NCBI GenBank assembly: GCA_963678675.1
Contig: OY783194.1
Coordinates: 23,290,278-23,354,277 of the forward strand
Length of the DNA stretch: 64,000 nt
From: Xiphydria camelus
Lineage: Eukaryota; Arthropoda; Insecta; Hymenoptera; Xiphydriidae
Direction: 5' to 3'
Below the pieces are notes generated by a model, which saw nothing but the letters and a program-made list of their open reading frames with translations, searched no databases and was not told where the DNA came from. Shown one piece after another: positions 24,985-34,307 of this stretch (the first letter of the stretch is position 1; every line of letters begins with the position of its first letter). The position numbers and the translations under genes were made by a program.

Positions 24985-25667
24985 TTTTAGACGGCAAAAC
25001 TGGGCTATATGCACGCACATGCGCATCGATCATGTGCATGACGTTAAAGAAGCTGAGGGGAAGCGAGAAAAGTGGGGGATTTGTATGTGGAGGGGGAAAG
25101 GGAAATTAGAGAGGTTGAAATAGGAGTAGTTTCACTGTATTAAAATTCGGTTGTCGCATAAAAACATATTTATATTTTTTTGATTAAATTTGCAATCTGC
25201 ATACGCATATATCATCACAAAAAAAAGAAAAGCTTCGTGAAAATAATTATTCGCAAAATTATAAGTGCGTTTCTCTTTATTGTATTAATTCAGTTAATCT
25301 GGAATTGATTCAAAATTGACCAAACATGGATCCATATTTTCTTGTAAAACAGATCTAAAATGGATCTCTTTTAGATCATGCATAAAGAGATGTACTTTAG
25401 ATCTATTTTGGATCAATTAGGGATCCACATTTTTTACTCGGGCTATGACATCATCGAGAAATTATGAGAGACGCACTTATATCAAGAAACGTATGCAAGA
25501 GAGATATACTTATAATATTATGACTATGTTTGGTCAAACGTTCAGAGGAAGCAAAAATTACAGTGATAAAGTTAGGGAGACAGGACTGTATCACAAAGGT
25601 ATACTTAAGAGTTTCCCTTATTCAATATTCTCATTATCTTCCAAAGAACAAAGGATGTTGCTCTTTA

Positions 25668-26067
25668 TACAGGGTGATTCGAAATGGGCGCACTTCCTCT
25701 CGTAGAGAGATTCTTCGCAAAAAACTGAACCGAAAGTTCCTGTACAAAATTTTTGTGCTCCGCACAAATTTGGTGGATTTTTTTACGACTCAGGTGGTGC
25801 TTTTCGAATATTAGGGTGCCTTCCGCCGCTCCGATGATTGATTTCAAAATTCTAGGCTGCAGAGGAGGCACGCTGGAATAACTACTGCGAGTTTCGCTGC
25901 CGTCTAAAATCTTGTCCCTTGAATCTGACTTTGGATTGGATATTTTCGAACTGGATTATCTTGTAAACTAGGCGGAGCACAACAATTTTGTACAGGAACT
26001 TTCGGTTCAGTTGTTTGCGAAGAATCTCTCTACGAGAGGAAGTGCGCCCATTTCGAATCACCCTGTA
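25668..26067. mobile_element. 400-bp TA-flanked element with about 95-bp TIRs
   Basis: TACAGGGTGATTCGAAATG begins each inverted arm, continuing through CACTTCCTCTCGTAGAGAGA and AACTGAACCGAAAGTTCCTG with few mismatches. TA flanks both sides (25666-25667 and 26068-26069). The interior of about 200 bp has no coding capacity. Mariner/Tc1-type MITE. Confidence 0.8.
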
Positions 26068-27018
26068 TAACAGGAATTTTGGTATCAACATTTTTTCTTT
26101 AAATTCCGTGGAATTTTTGGCCTCAAAAAAATTTAATCTTCGTTATTTTCATCTCGTTCAGCCTTCGACTATTCAATATTATTATTATTATTATTGCCCA
26201 TAAATATCAATCTATGCATTTGTATAGTATTTTCATTAAAAAAAAATAATTTTCATCAGTAATATAGTTATGTAACCTTTATAATTCTAATTTAACGATC
26301 AATATATTATAACAGATTTGATACTTATAATTACCCTTTTTTTGTAAATCTTTCCATTCACATTGTATATGTAATTTATCTTTAACGCCGAAAAGAACCA
26401 AAATAACACTGGCGCACTCTACGCCAAGCTTGATAACTTTGGTTCCCCATTTACCGCGATGAAACGACGCAAGGTAACACCCCCTCCCAAATTCGCCTCG
26501 TGTTTTTGACACATTCGAAATCTTCTTTACGAACTCGTCCGCTGGCAGTACACTCGAGCACCAATCACCTCTGTGCAGACATTTCCGGTAATTGAAACGA
26601 AAATTCTTATTTCGCAAAGGTCTGCTTAATTAAGTTTCTTTGCGGAGAGGGCGCCACCATGTGATCGCCTTAGAGGTTTTACTCATTTCACATCGGCGAA
26701 AGCTTTTATCGGGGTGAAATAATAGCGGTTCCTCTCGACGCTGCAAGCCGGGTTAATACGGGGTGAAACAAGTCCTGGAGCTCTAGGGACGTCTTCTAAC
26801 CTGCGGCTGGGTTCTCCCCGCTTTAGGAGGAAGGCGATTGTCCATTGTGTAATCCACCCCAATAAGTAATGGCGCTAATTGGTCGTACTAAATCCATAAA
26901 TTTTTGATATTCCTGTAATTTCGCGGTATGAGGGTTTTGCCGTATGGGAAAACGCGTCTCCATTTCGAGAATGATAATTTCTATAATATCTATAATAATA
27001 TATTTCTATAATATTTAA
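26068..27018. other. Intronic sequence with a GC-richer patch
   Basis: About 26400-26860 is GC-richer and open for 112 codons on the minus strand (26279-26617), without a recognisable domain or splice signals. No element edges. Confidence 0.4.
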
Positions 27019-27120
27019 TTAAGGGAAAAACGGGTCAATGTTGATGCGATGAGTTGGCCCCTCGTTGTCATGGAAAGTAAGGAAAACGAGGGGCCAACGT
27101 ACGGTATAAACTTGCCCTAG
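27019..27120. mobile_element. Diverged copy of the TTAAGGTAAAACGGGG palindromic MITE
   Basis: TTAAGGGAAAAACGGG...GTTGGCCCCTCGTT...AACGAGGGGCCAAC...TTGCCCTAG mirrors the well-preserved copy at 31272-31381, but the outer arms have decayed. Confidence 0.65.
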
Positions 27121-27535
27121 TTTTTTTTTCCCTGTAATATTATGGGGGGAGGGTTACATTATATGTTACATAAGTATTACAGTACAACTACACTTTTTAG
27201 GCGCGACCTTTATACGTGATATATAACTGTACAGTTTTTTATGCTATCATCATCGGGAAATTTGTTAACACCTCAAAATGAATCAAAATTGAATCAATTT
27301 TTTGTTTTGAACATTTGTTAAACCTTTTTAATGATTTTCGAAAGTTGTGCGTGCGCGTTTGTGTGTTTATATACTTTAGAGGTTGAATTACTAAACTGAT
27401 TAAGTTCTGCCACGACACATGAAATTACATTTGGATTACAAATGATCCACTAAGGTTTTAGGCTCGATTAAAATGGTGATTTCAAAATTGCGACTATAAA
27501 TATGTTCAATCAATTAATTTTAAGAAAATGGTTGG

Positions 27536-27830
27536 TTGCAGAGAAAATTTCTTAGGAAATCTTGGATAGTTTCAGATTTTCTGCAACTTTTATCTCTAAC
27601 TTTTTTCAAAACTCAGTGTGGCGAAACTAATATGGCGGATCTAAACGCGATAGTCTGTCGGATCTTCATGAAATTTGGTATCGCAAGGTTATTTAGATCG
27701 CTTAATATCCGAAAATGGGATTCAAAATTTATAGTTCATAGTGAATCTAGTATGGAGAATCGAAACGATACAATTAATTTGATCTTCGTGAAATTCGGTT
27801 TCCTAAGATGTTGACAAGTGATAAATATTA
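27536..27830. repeat. Tandem 'TATGGCGGATCTAAACG' repeats beside the satellite-armed element
   Basis: Three diverged units share ATATGG(C/A)G(G/A)AT, AAACGATA and GATCTTC(A/G)TGAAATT(T/C)GGT. They resemble the ATGGCGGA repeat family at 13.7-14.4 and 33.5-33.9 kb. No coding role. Confidence 0.5.
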
Positions 27831-27872
27831 TATATCTTCGAAATCTCATCATCTAAGTTTTGGGCGTGACTG

Positions 27873-27904
27873 CCCGACTGACAAAATTCATCGGCTCTAT
27901 GTAG
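27873..27904 (+). repeat. Left terminal inverted repeat of the satellite-armed element
   Basis: CCCGACTGACAAAATTCATC followed by GGCTCTATGTAGG. About 18 of the first 23 bases match the inverted right end, and both contain a CCGA/TCGG foldback. Confidence 0.7.
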
Positions 27905-27939
27905 GGGCAACATCGGCCTTCCGAGGTGGCAATATAGGC

Positions 27940-28490
27940 CGACCGAGCTGCAGCCTGCATAGTGCCTATATAGGAAGTGTAACGCTCGTCTATAAAGTGG
28001 CTATATAGGCCATGCAATGTAGAGCCTATGTAGGTCACACTATTTACAGACTATATAGGCCATGCAACGTACAGCCTATGTAGGCCATGCGATATACAGC
28101 CTATGTAGGTCACACTATTTACAGACTATATAGGCCATGCAATGTACAGCTTATATAGGCCGTACGCTTTGCAGACTATATGGGCCACACGATTTACAGA
28201 CTATGTAGGCCATGCAATGTACAGCCTATATAAGCCTTACCATTTGCAGACTATATAGGCCACGTGATATTCAGGCTATATAGGGTATTTAATTTGCGAA
28301 CGATATAGGCCTCATGATATTCAGGCTACATAGACCAGCAAGCTAGAGTCTGTATAGGCCTACGTAGCAAGAGTACAACACTCGCAATGGAGGCTATTCA
28401 CGCCGTATGATGTATCACCTACATAAGCCAATTGAGTGATTCAGAGATTATACAGACCAAGTAATTCACGGACTATATCACAGGCCAAAC
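27940..28490 (+). repeat. 25-bp satellite array (left arm)
   Basis: Successive units of exactly 25 bp follow the pattern (C/A)CTAT(A/G)TAGG-C followed by CA-GCAATGTACAG-like or CACACTATTTACAG-like halves. They are cleanest at 28020-28260 and decay towards the interior. The core CTATATAG/CTATGTAG is palindromic. Roughly 15-20 units. Confidence 0.88.
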
Positions 28491-28674
28491 ATTGCCGAAA
28501 CAATTAAAGTCAAATGGTAAGAATAATTAAGATAAAATCAATCAAATGCATAGAACATCAATTTTTATTGCACAGAGAAATATCGAATTTCCATATAGAG
28601 AACAGCATAATTATATTAAAATTCATGAATCACTTATTATGATTAATTAACAACTGAACCGAAAAAAAAACATG
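28491..28674. other. Spacer between left array and gene 3' end
   Basis: AT-rich with no array units. It ends at the poly(A) signal of the minus-strand gene. Confidence 0.5.
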
Positions 28675-28680
28675 TTTATT
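28675..28680 (-). terminator. Polyadenylation signal AATAAA
   Basis: AATAAA on the minus strand about 100 nt after the stop codon of the spliced gene, followed by A/T-rich sequence. Confidence 0.5.
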
Positions 28681-28777
28681 GGATTCGATACTAATGAATA
28701 TATGTGCTTTGAATCCATTTTTCAGTGTTAAAATTTTGTTATTGTTGTTAAAATATGTCGTTATAGTTGTTGTATGA

Positions 28778-28968
28778 TTAATTTTCCGAAACTTGATTTT
28801 TCCCCGTTGGACTCTGTTTCGCTTTGGCCGCTTTTTCTCGTCGTCGTTGTACTCGACCATCACCCCAGTCGTACGCGTTGGTCAAAACGTAGCCCAGGGC
28901 TGTCTCATACTCTTTCTTCGTCATCTTCTGTTCGGGCTTCATCGAAGACAAGAAATCTTTCAAAGTAA
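28778..28968 (-). CDS. Exon 4 (last) of the satellite-armed element gene
   Basis: The acceptor is GAAATTACAG|TTACTTTG after an intron of simple AT/ATT sequence. It encodes 62 residues rich in Lys, Arg and Glu and a TAA stop. Codon composition is clearly more GC-balanced than the surrounding DNA. Confidence 0.6.
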
Positions 28969-30223
28969 CTGTAATTTCAATAATAATAATATTAATTATT
29001 ATCATAATTATTATTATTAATAATATTACTAATTTCTTTATGATTTTACCTTCTATCAACCGGGAAGTGTTGGTATGAGTAAATGTGTCTTTGTTCTCCT
29101 TAGGCTTGACCGCGGTGAACTTCATGGCAATTTCCCGAGTCATCAAACTCATCAAAACGGTTTTGATGTTTTTCTTCAATTTTTCCCCATCATCAAAAAT
29201 GTATCTCCAAATTTCTTTCTGCAAAAACAAGAAAAATTATCAGGAAAATTTCAAAATCACTTTAAATTTCCGCTAGAAATCGCAAATATATCTTTTTAAA
29301 ACTCCTAAAATCCCCAAAACCAAAAAACTCCTTCCCTAAAATACTGAGAAAACCTCGTACTTATATCTGTGGCTTACCTGTAGTGAATGTAACGAACAGT
29401 TACGAATTACCTTGATGATGATGAATAAGTGTAAGGTACGGTCGGCGCGGTAGACTCGACGGCCGCACGATGAGCAATCCTCGAAGACTCTAACCACGGT
29501 CCGAGATCCTCGCCGGTTGTCGATCGAATGCCTTCCTTCGATTGCTTCGAGGAGCATGAGTCCTCCTTGCTCCTTTGTCCTGGGCCTGCGTTGGAAAGCC
29601 CCGTTGCCTTGACGTCACTGTGGGGGAAACTGCCCGCTTCAACCTGGCATCGTGGATCGCCCTTGCTTGGCGCGTCCACTCCTAATAGTCCAGTAAAATT
29701 TCCGTTTAAATCGAAAATTGTAACGTAATGGTGAAAAGTTGATAATAAATCAATATCATCGCATAAATCTCCCTCAAGTTAAGTGTTAACTCTCAAGTCG
29801 AGGGAAATTTTCATGGGAGAAATGATAATTTCATGGATTACTATTGTTAATTTTTGGAAATATTACTATAGAATTAACGCGCGCGCGCGATCTTCTTATA
29901 AAAAATTATGATATTTCTCGTTTTCGAGATTTAGGTTAGGTTTCCAATATTCAATCAACTATAATATCCATTAGAAAGTATACAAAATTCAATCAAATGA
30001 GGAACAATCATTTCTTCATAAAAAGTTAAAGTACTTCAATAAAACGCGTACTAAAATGATTATAAAATGTTAAATTACGTACGATTTTTATGTAATACTA
30101 ACCAGAGTCCCCTTCTTCTTCCAACGCTGCAGCATTCCGTACTTGTTCCCACTTTTTCAGAGCACGCTTTTTACATCGATGCTTTTGAACACGTTCTCGG
30201 ATCAATGTCCGTTTCCGATCCAT
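28778..30223 (-). CDS. Four-exon gene of the satellite-armed element, DUF4806-like C-terminus (tentative)
   Basis: Proposed exons (minus): 30223-30103, 29768-29411 (or to 29378), 29218- or 29204-29050, and 28968-28778. Exon 1 starts ATG and encodes a very basic segment (MDRKRTLIRERVQKHRCKK...) ending EEEGDS. Exon 2 continues DLCDDIDLLS, FHHYVTIFDLNGNFTGLLG, then a Ser/Lys-rich stretch. Exon 3 holds YIFDDGEKLKKN and IKTVLMSLMTREIAMKF. Exon 4 holds TLKDFLSSMKPEQK, ALGYVLTNAYDWGDGR and a basic tail to the stop. The LKKN...LMT-E-A-KF pattern resembles the DUF4806 family of insect proteins, from memory. With donor 29411 and acceptor 29204 the coding sequence is 825 nt, open for 274 residues. The stronger sites CTACAG|GTAAGC (29378) and TTTTTGCAG|AAAG (29218) fit a different exon 2 frame, so either the 3' site is weak or exon 2 carries a frameshift. 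The basic ends suggest DNA binding, possibly to the flanking arrays. No transposase motif is seen. Confidence 0.55.
29050..29218 (-). CDS. Exon 3 of the satellite-armed element gene
   Basis: Bounded by TTTTTGCAG|AAAGAAATT and ATAGAAG|GTAAAA. Starts KEIWRYIFDDGEKLKKN, leaving one base that completes a valine codon with exon 4. This is the best-supported exon of the gene together with exon 4. Confidence 0.6.
30103..30223 (-). CDS. Exon 1 of the satellite-armed element gene
   Basis: 40 codons plus one base from ATG to GACTCTG|GTTAGT. About a third of the residues are Lys or Arg. The single leftover G joins exon 2 to make GAT. An upstream TATA-like stretch lies about 75 nt before the ATG. Confidence 0.6.
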
Positions 30224-30287
30224 AGTAAACTTTAGAGTTCAATGCCGAAGCCCACGAGAGTACTGGGTGCAAGAATTGTCCCCTCGA

Positions 30288-30318
30288 TCTTATATTATAG
30301 TATATATGACCGACGCGA
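30288..30318 (-). promoter_or_regulatory. Possible TATA region for the element's gene
   Basis: On the minus strand the sequence CATATATACTATAATATAAG lies about 70-90 nt before the start codon and just inside the right satellite array. Position and composition suit a core promoter; there is no direct proof of transcription. Confidence 0.35.
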
Positions 30319-30344
30319 CATCTTTTGTATATATATTTTGTGGT

Positions 30345-31060
30345 GAATGCCCTTCTATATAGGCTGGCCGTCACAGAACTGACATCGCTCACATGTAGTG
30401 TGGCCTATATAGGTCGACAATCGTAAAACCAACATCGTTCGTATACAGGATAACCTATAAAAGCCGGATATTGTGAAACCAATACCGCCCCTACATAGGA
30501 TGTGGCCTATATAGGCTGACCGTCACAGGCCTAACATCGCTCGCATGTAGTGTGGCCCATATAGGTTGACAATCGCAACACCGACATCGCCCCTATACAG
30601 GACAACCTATAAAAGCCGGATATTGTGAAACCAATACCGCCCCTACATAGGATGTGGCCTATATAGGCTGACCGTCACAGGCCTAACATCGCTCGCATGT
30701 AGTGTGGCCCATATAGGTTGGCAATCGCAAAACCAACATTGCCCCTATAAAGGATAACCTATAACAGCCGGATATTGTAAAATCAATATCGCTCCTATGT
30801 AGGATTTGGCCTTCATAGGATGACTTTCGCAAAACTAAGATTGCCCTTATATAGAATGGCCTATGTAGGCCAGATATTGCCAAACCAATATCGCCCCTAC
30901 GTAGGAAGTGACCGTTATAGGCTGTCCGTCATAGGACCAATATCGCTTGTATGTAGGTGACGTATATGTAGGTTGACCGTTCCCAAACCAACATTGCCCT
31001 CATAATGGAAAACCTACATAGGCTGGCCGGTACAAAACCAATATCGTGCCTACATAGAAT
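30345..31060 (-). repeat. 51-bp satellite with a 152-bp higher-order period (right arm)
   Basis: Units of 50-51 bp carry ATATAGG(C/T)TG, AATATC/AACATCGC and CCCTA(C/T)A(T/C)AGGA motifs. Three successive variants repeat together with a period of 152 bp (for example GGATGTGGCCTATATAGGCT at 30498 and again at 30650). The outer units decay. Read on the minus strand the motif order (AGCCTATATAGGCC, CTATGTAGGGGCGATATTGG) corresponds to the left end of the element. Confidence 0.85.
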
Positions 31061-31091
31061 CTTTATTGGCCGAGAAATCTTGTCACTCGGG
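31060..31091 (-). repeat. Right terminal inverted repeat of the satellite-armed element
   Basis: Reverse complement begins CCCGAGTGACAAGATTTCTC, then GGCC. It matches the left terminus with five or so differences. Confidence 0.7.
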
Positions 31092-31271
31092 TGGTTTCAA
31101 ATACATAGCCGAGACTTCATAATTCAATATGCATTAGTGCACTGAAACTCATGTGATTCTTATAAAATTTAATAGGTAAGAATTTTTTGGGTCTCTGAAC
31201 ACAAGACTGATTACAATTTTTAACTTTAAATTGACGGATCTAATAAGGCAAAATAAAACGCTAAAATTAAT

Positions 31272-31381
31272 TTAAGGTAAAACGGGGTTAGTTGGCGAAT
31301 GAAGTTGGCCCCTCGTTTCTATGGAAAGTTATGGAAACGAGGGGCCAACTTCATTCGCCAACTCACCCCGTTTTACCCTAA
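31272..31381. mobile_element. 110-bp near-perfect palindromic MITE
   Basis: TTAAGGTAAAACGGGGTTAG and GAAGTTGGCCCCTCGTTTC are inverted around a 14-base loop (TATGGAAAGTTATG). The arms of 48 bp have two or three mismatches. A decayed relative lies at 27019-27120. Confidence 0.85.
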
Positions 31382-31540
31382 TTCTTGTAAAATTCTATAG
31401 ACAATGTTTTTTCAGGACTCTGAACCTATCTAACGATGCTCAGTCGTGTTAATTGCGAAAGAGTGAAGCGTTTTGCCATTAAAATTTCACATTGTGAAAC
31501 TAACAATCTTCGGTCGCGCTTAAGATGAAACTAGCTCTAA

Positions 31541-32626
31541 CAGCCCGTTCACACGATACGGTTTTTTCATTCACACGATGCGGTTTTTCACCGTTTCGGT
31601 AATTTTACCGAACAGCCCGTTCATACGTTGCGGTTTTTCACCGTTTCGGTAAAATTCTACCGAATCGGTCAGCCCCCTGACACTATACCTATCTCGGCTA
31701 CGGCTCTGGCAAGTGTTTCGCACACGTCGAGTGGACGTGTCAACCAATCACCCGGGCGTCGAAACAGTGCCGCTCGAGCGAATGCAAAGGATACTCAAAA
31801 ACAATTTTTATTACATTACTTTGCAATGTTATTAGACCGCTTATATAACGTCTTATAAATTTATTTTCAGATAGAGCTTTCTCGTAATGCGAAGAACATG
31901 GCGCCATCGCATACGCAACGATATATCGTCGCTGGCACTTTTCGCAAGTACAGAGAACGACGATATATCGTCGTCCGGCACTAAAAGGGTTAAAATCATT
32001 GTTTATTGTCGCGCCATCACCCGGCCATGCACGAGACCTATCAGTACGAAAACTATCCTGTCTGAACACTTCGATGCATAAACATTGCCACTAGCAACCG
32101 ATTTGATTATTTTCCCGAATCGGGCCATTCGGTTTTCAGTGACAAGACCGAATGTCAGTCGCGACCGAATCGGTGAAATTGCCGTATGAGTTTCGAAGAC
32201 GTACCGTGTGAACGCGCCCATTTAAATGTATGCGCCACTGCAGCACACGGTAAAAAACCGATTCGGTGAATTGACCGAAACGGGAAAAAGCCGTATCGTG
32301 TGAACACGACCCGTTTCGGGCTCTCGCGCCATCACCCGGCCATGCACGAGCCGTATCGTACGAAAACTATCCCGTCTGAACACTTCCATGCAAACTACAT
32401 TGCCACTAGCGACCGATTCGGTTATTTTACCGAATCCGGCCATACGGTTTTCGGTGACAAAACCGAACGCCAGTCGCGACCGAATCGGTGAAATTGCCGT
32501 ATGAGTTTCGAAGACGTACCGTGTGAGCGCGCCCATTTAAATGTATGCGCCACTGCAGCACACGGTAAAAAAACGGATTCGGTAAAATACCGAAACGGGA
32601 AAAAACCGTATCGTGTGAACGGGCTG
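31541..32626. mobile_element. 1.09-kb TAA-flanked element with internal duplication
   Basis: Ends CAGCCCGTTCACACGATACG and inverted CGTATCGTGTGAACGGGCTG, flanked by TAA on both sides, suit a PIF/Harbinger-type non-autonomous element. A segment of about 310 bp starting GCGCCATCACCCGGCCATGC is directly duplicated (about 32012-32322 and 32328-32620). Fragments of the terminus recur at 31572 and 31612. A smaller motif with paired CGATATATCGTCG boxes (31920-31980) is nested inside. The open frames on both strands follow the repeated CCGATTCGGT units and are not genes. Confidence 0.65.
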
Positions 32627-33479
32627 TAAGGGTCATCATCTCCAAAAGATTTCGGGCGTTTGTGCGAGTGAAGAGAGACCGAGCTCGATGAGTAAGAAAT
32701 TGCAACTAACTTTAACAATATTCGTTACATTCGTGTAACATAACATATGTAATATTGAAATTCGTAACCCTTACGTTGCCTATATACAATAATATTATCC
32801 GACCTCCCCGATTTTATTGTGCCGTGCGTTCCTCTACGGTTTTACATAACAACATCGCGGTTGATATTACACGTAGACAAGTCTGGGTACCTGCATACAC
32901 GATGTCATACAAAGTCTATCAGATCACGTGTCGATATCACAAAGCATCTCACGTCAACGTTCTTCCATCACAAGCGAGAGAGAGAGAAAGGCGGAAAGGG
33001 GGGATGGAGAGAGAGGGGCGAGTGGTGGGTGGGTCGGAGGGAGGAAGGGAGTGGAGGGAGATAGAAGAGGTAGGGGTCCATGGTACGATTAACGATTCAC
33101 AGAACGAAAGCGCCGTTCGCGTCGATCGAATCCTGCAGGCGCACACAGTGGGAATTTGTACATATTTATCTGTGCGGTCATAAATCAAATTTGTAAAGGA
33201 AGGCACGAGTCAAAAGTAATTGTTGTTTGGTATTCGGAAGGGATCGAAAAATAGTCGGGTATAACGCTTTCATCGATTTTTATGACTTAGATGTATTTTT
33301 TAAAATAATTTATTAACATAGTGATAACGTATTACAATGCTATTGAAACTCCAGGCGTTTTATTGTATTTCCCAGCATTTCCCGGGTAAAATAAAATATG
33401 TGAAAGGGAGACAAGTCTGTGTAGTTTTGTAATTAGGCTTAATCGGTCTCCGCTTTTCTCCACTTTTTAAGGAAAGAGT
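32627..33479. other. Intronic sequence, purine-rich patch
   Basis: A GA-rich stretch at 32970-33070 gives open frames on both strands. No gene supported. Confidence 0.4.
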
Positions 33480-33965
33480 TGACAAAACGATTTGTTTGAC
33501 CATGATTTTCAAACAGTTAATGGACTTAAACTAAATTTGGTATAGGAGGTTTTTTGGGTCGCTTATCACGAATCTGAAGTCGGATTTTAAAAATTCAAGA
33601 TGGCGGATTGAATATGGCGGACGAGATTTTTGAAAATTGACGGATTCGTGCCAAATTTGGTACAGGGGGGCTTCTTCGGTCGCTGATTACGAATATAAAG
33701 TTATATTTGCAAAAATTCAAAATTTTCGAAAATCTCGTCCATCATATTGGATCCGCCATCTTGAATTTTTGAAATTTGACTGCATATTCGTGATCAGCGA
33801 CCCAATAAACCCACTCATACCAAATTTGGCGTGAATCCATCGATTTTCGAAAATCTCGTCCGCCATATTGGATCCGCCATCTTGAATTTTTTTAATCTGA
33901 CTTCAGATTCGTGATCAGCGATCCAGAAAACCTCTTATGCCGAATTTGGTTTAAGTTGAATAAGC
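33480..33965. repeat. Second copy of the palindromic ATGGCGGA repeat family
   Basis: Starts ATGATTTTCAAACAGTTAATG and contains alternating direct and inverted AAGATGGCGGATTGAATATG and ATTGGATCCGCCATCTTGA blocks, each followed by a GGGTCGCTGAT motif. Same architecture as 13930-14450. Confidence 0.7.
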
Positions 33966-33984
33966 CATTAAGAATTTTGCCCTC

Positions 33985-34303
33985 CTAATTCAAGGAAATT
34001 TCCCACTGTGAGGCGTCCAGTATTTCGCTACGAATGTCTGTCTCGGAAACTTTTATCCCTCCTTTCGTTGTTTCCACTCGTACATCCGCAGTTTTTTTCA
34101 TCCCCTCAGCGGGTTCAACCGTGGAACTGTCGTTCGCAGGAGAGGCACCCGTCTCGTATTTCATAGCAGCCAACGGGAAGTTCAGGTCGATACTTACTCT
34201 GTCCAACGAAGATACCTTCGATTCGCATATCATTTTCATCGCTCTTTTGCGCTGTAATTTCTTAACTCTAGAATTCCCCGGGTCCGTATTTGGAAGGCCT
34301 CTG
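33985..34303 (-). CDS. Candidate terminal exon of unknown protein
   Basis: A minus-strand open stretch of about 105 codons ends at a TAA at 33985. From an AG near 34303 it reads AGGCCTTCC..., giving RGLPNTDPGNSRVKKLQRKR, then VSIDLNFPLAAMKYETG and GIKVSETDIRSEILDASQWE. An in-frame Met lies at 34239. Residue composition is balanced and the GC content is higher than the flanks, as in real coding sequence, but I recognise no family and found no upstream exon. It abuts the ATGGCGGA repeat, so it may be part of a transposon. Confidence 0.35.
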
Positions 34304-34307
34304 TATA

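Larger units (their letters stand above)
27873..31091 (-). mobile_element. 3.2-kb TIR element with satellite arms and one spliced gene
   Basis: The two outer edges are inverted copies: CCCGACTGACAAAATTCATC at the left and, reverse-complemented, CCCGAGTGACAAGATTTCTC at the right. Each is followed by GGC and then CTATGTAGG at similar or slightly larger distance. Each terminus can itself fold (CCGA...TCGG). Inward lie satellite arrays: 25-bp units on the left (about 27940-28490) and about 51-bp units on the right (about 30350-31060). CCTATATAGG-like palindromes dominate both. Between the arrays is a single minus-strand gene with TATA, four exons and AATAAA. TIRs plus subterminal binding arrays recall CACTA/En-Spm organisation, where a transposon-encoded protein binds subterminal motifs. 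The TIR sequence does not begin CACTA, however, and no DDE motif is visible. A TG on each side is the only possible target duplication seen. Family unknown to me. Confidence 0.68.

Noticed and set aside
26279..26617. 112-codon minus frame
   Set aside because: No domain or splice structure; composition follows the local DNA.
27880..31070. CRISPR-like array of regularly spaced repeats
   Set aside because: This is eukaryotic DNA, and the units are continuous satellite without unique spacers of constant length.
32222..32718. Overlapping minus frames of about 100 codons
   Set aside because: They track the duplicated CCGATTCGGT units of a TAA-flanked element.
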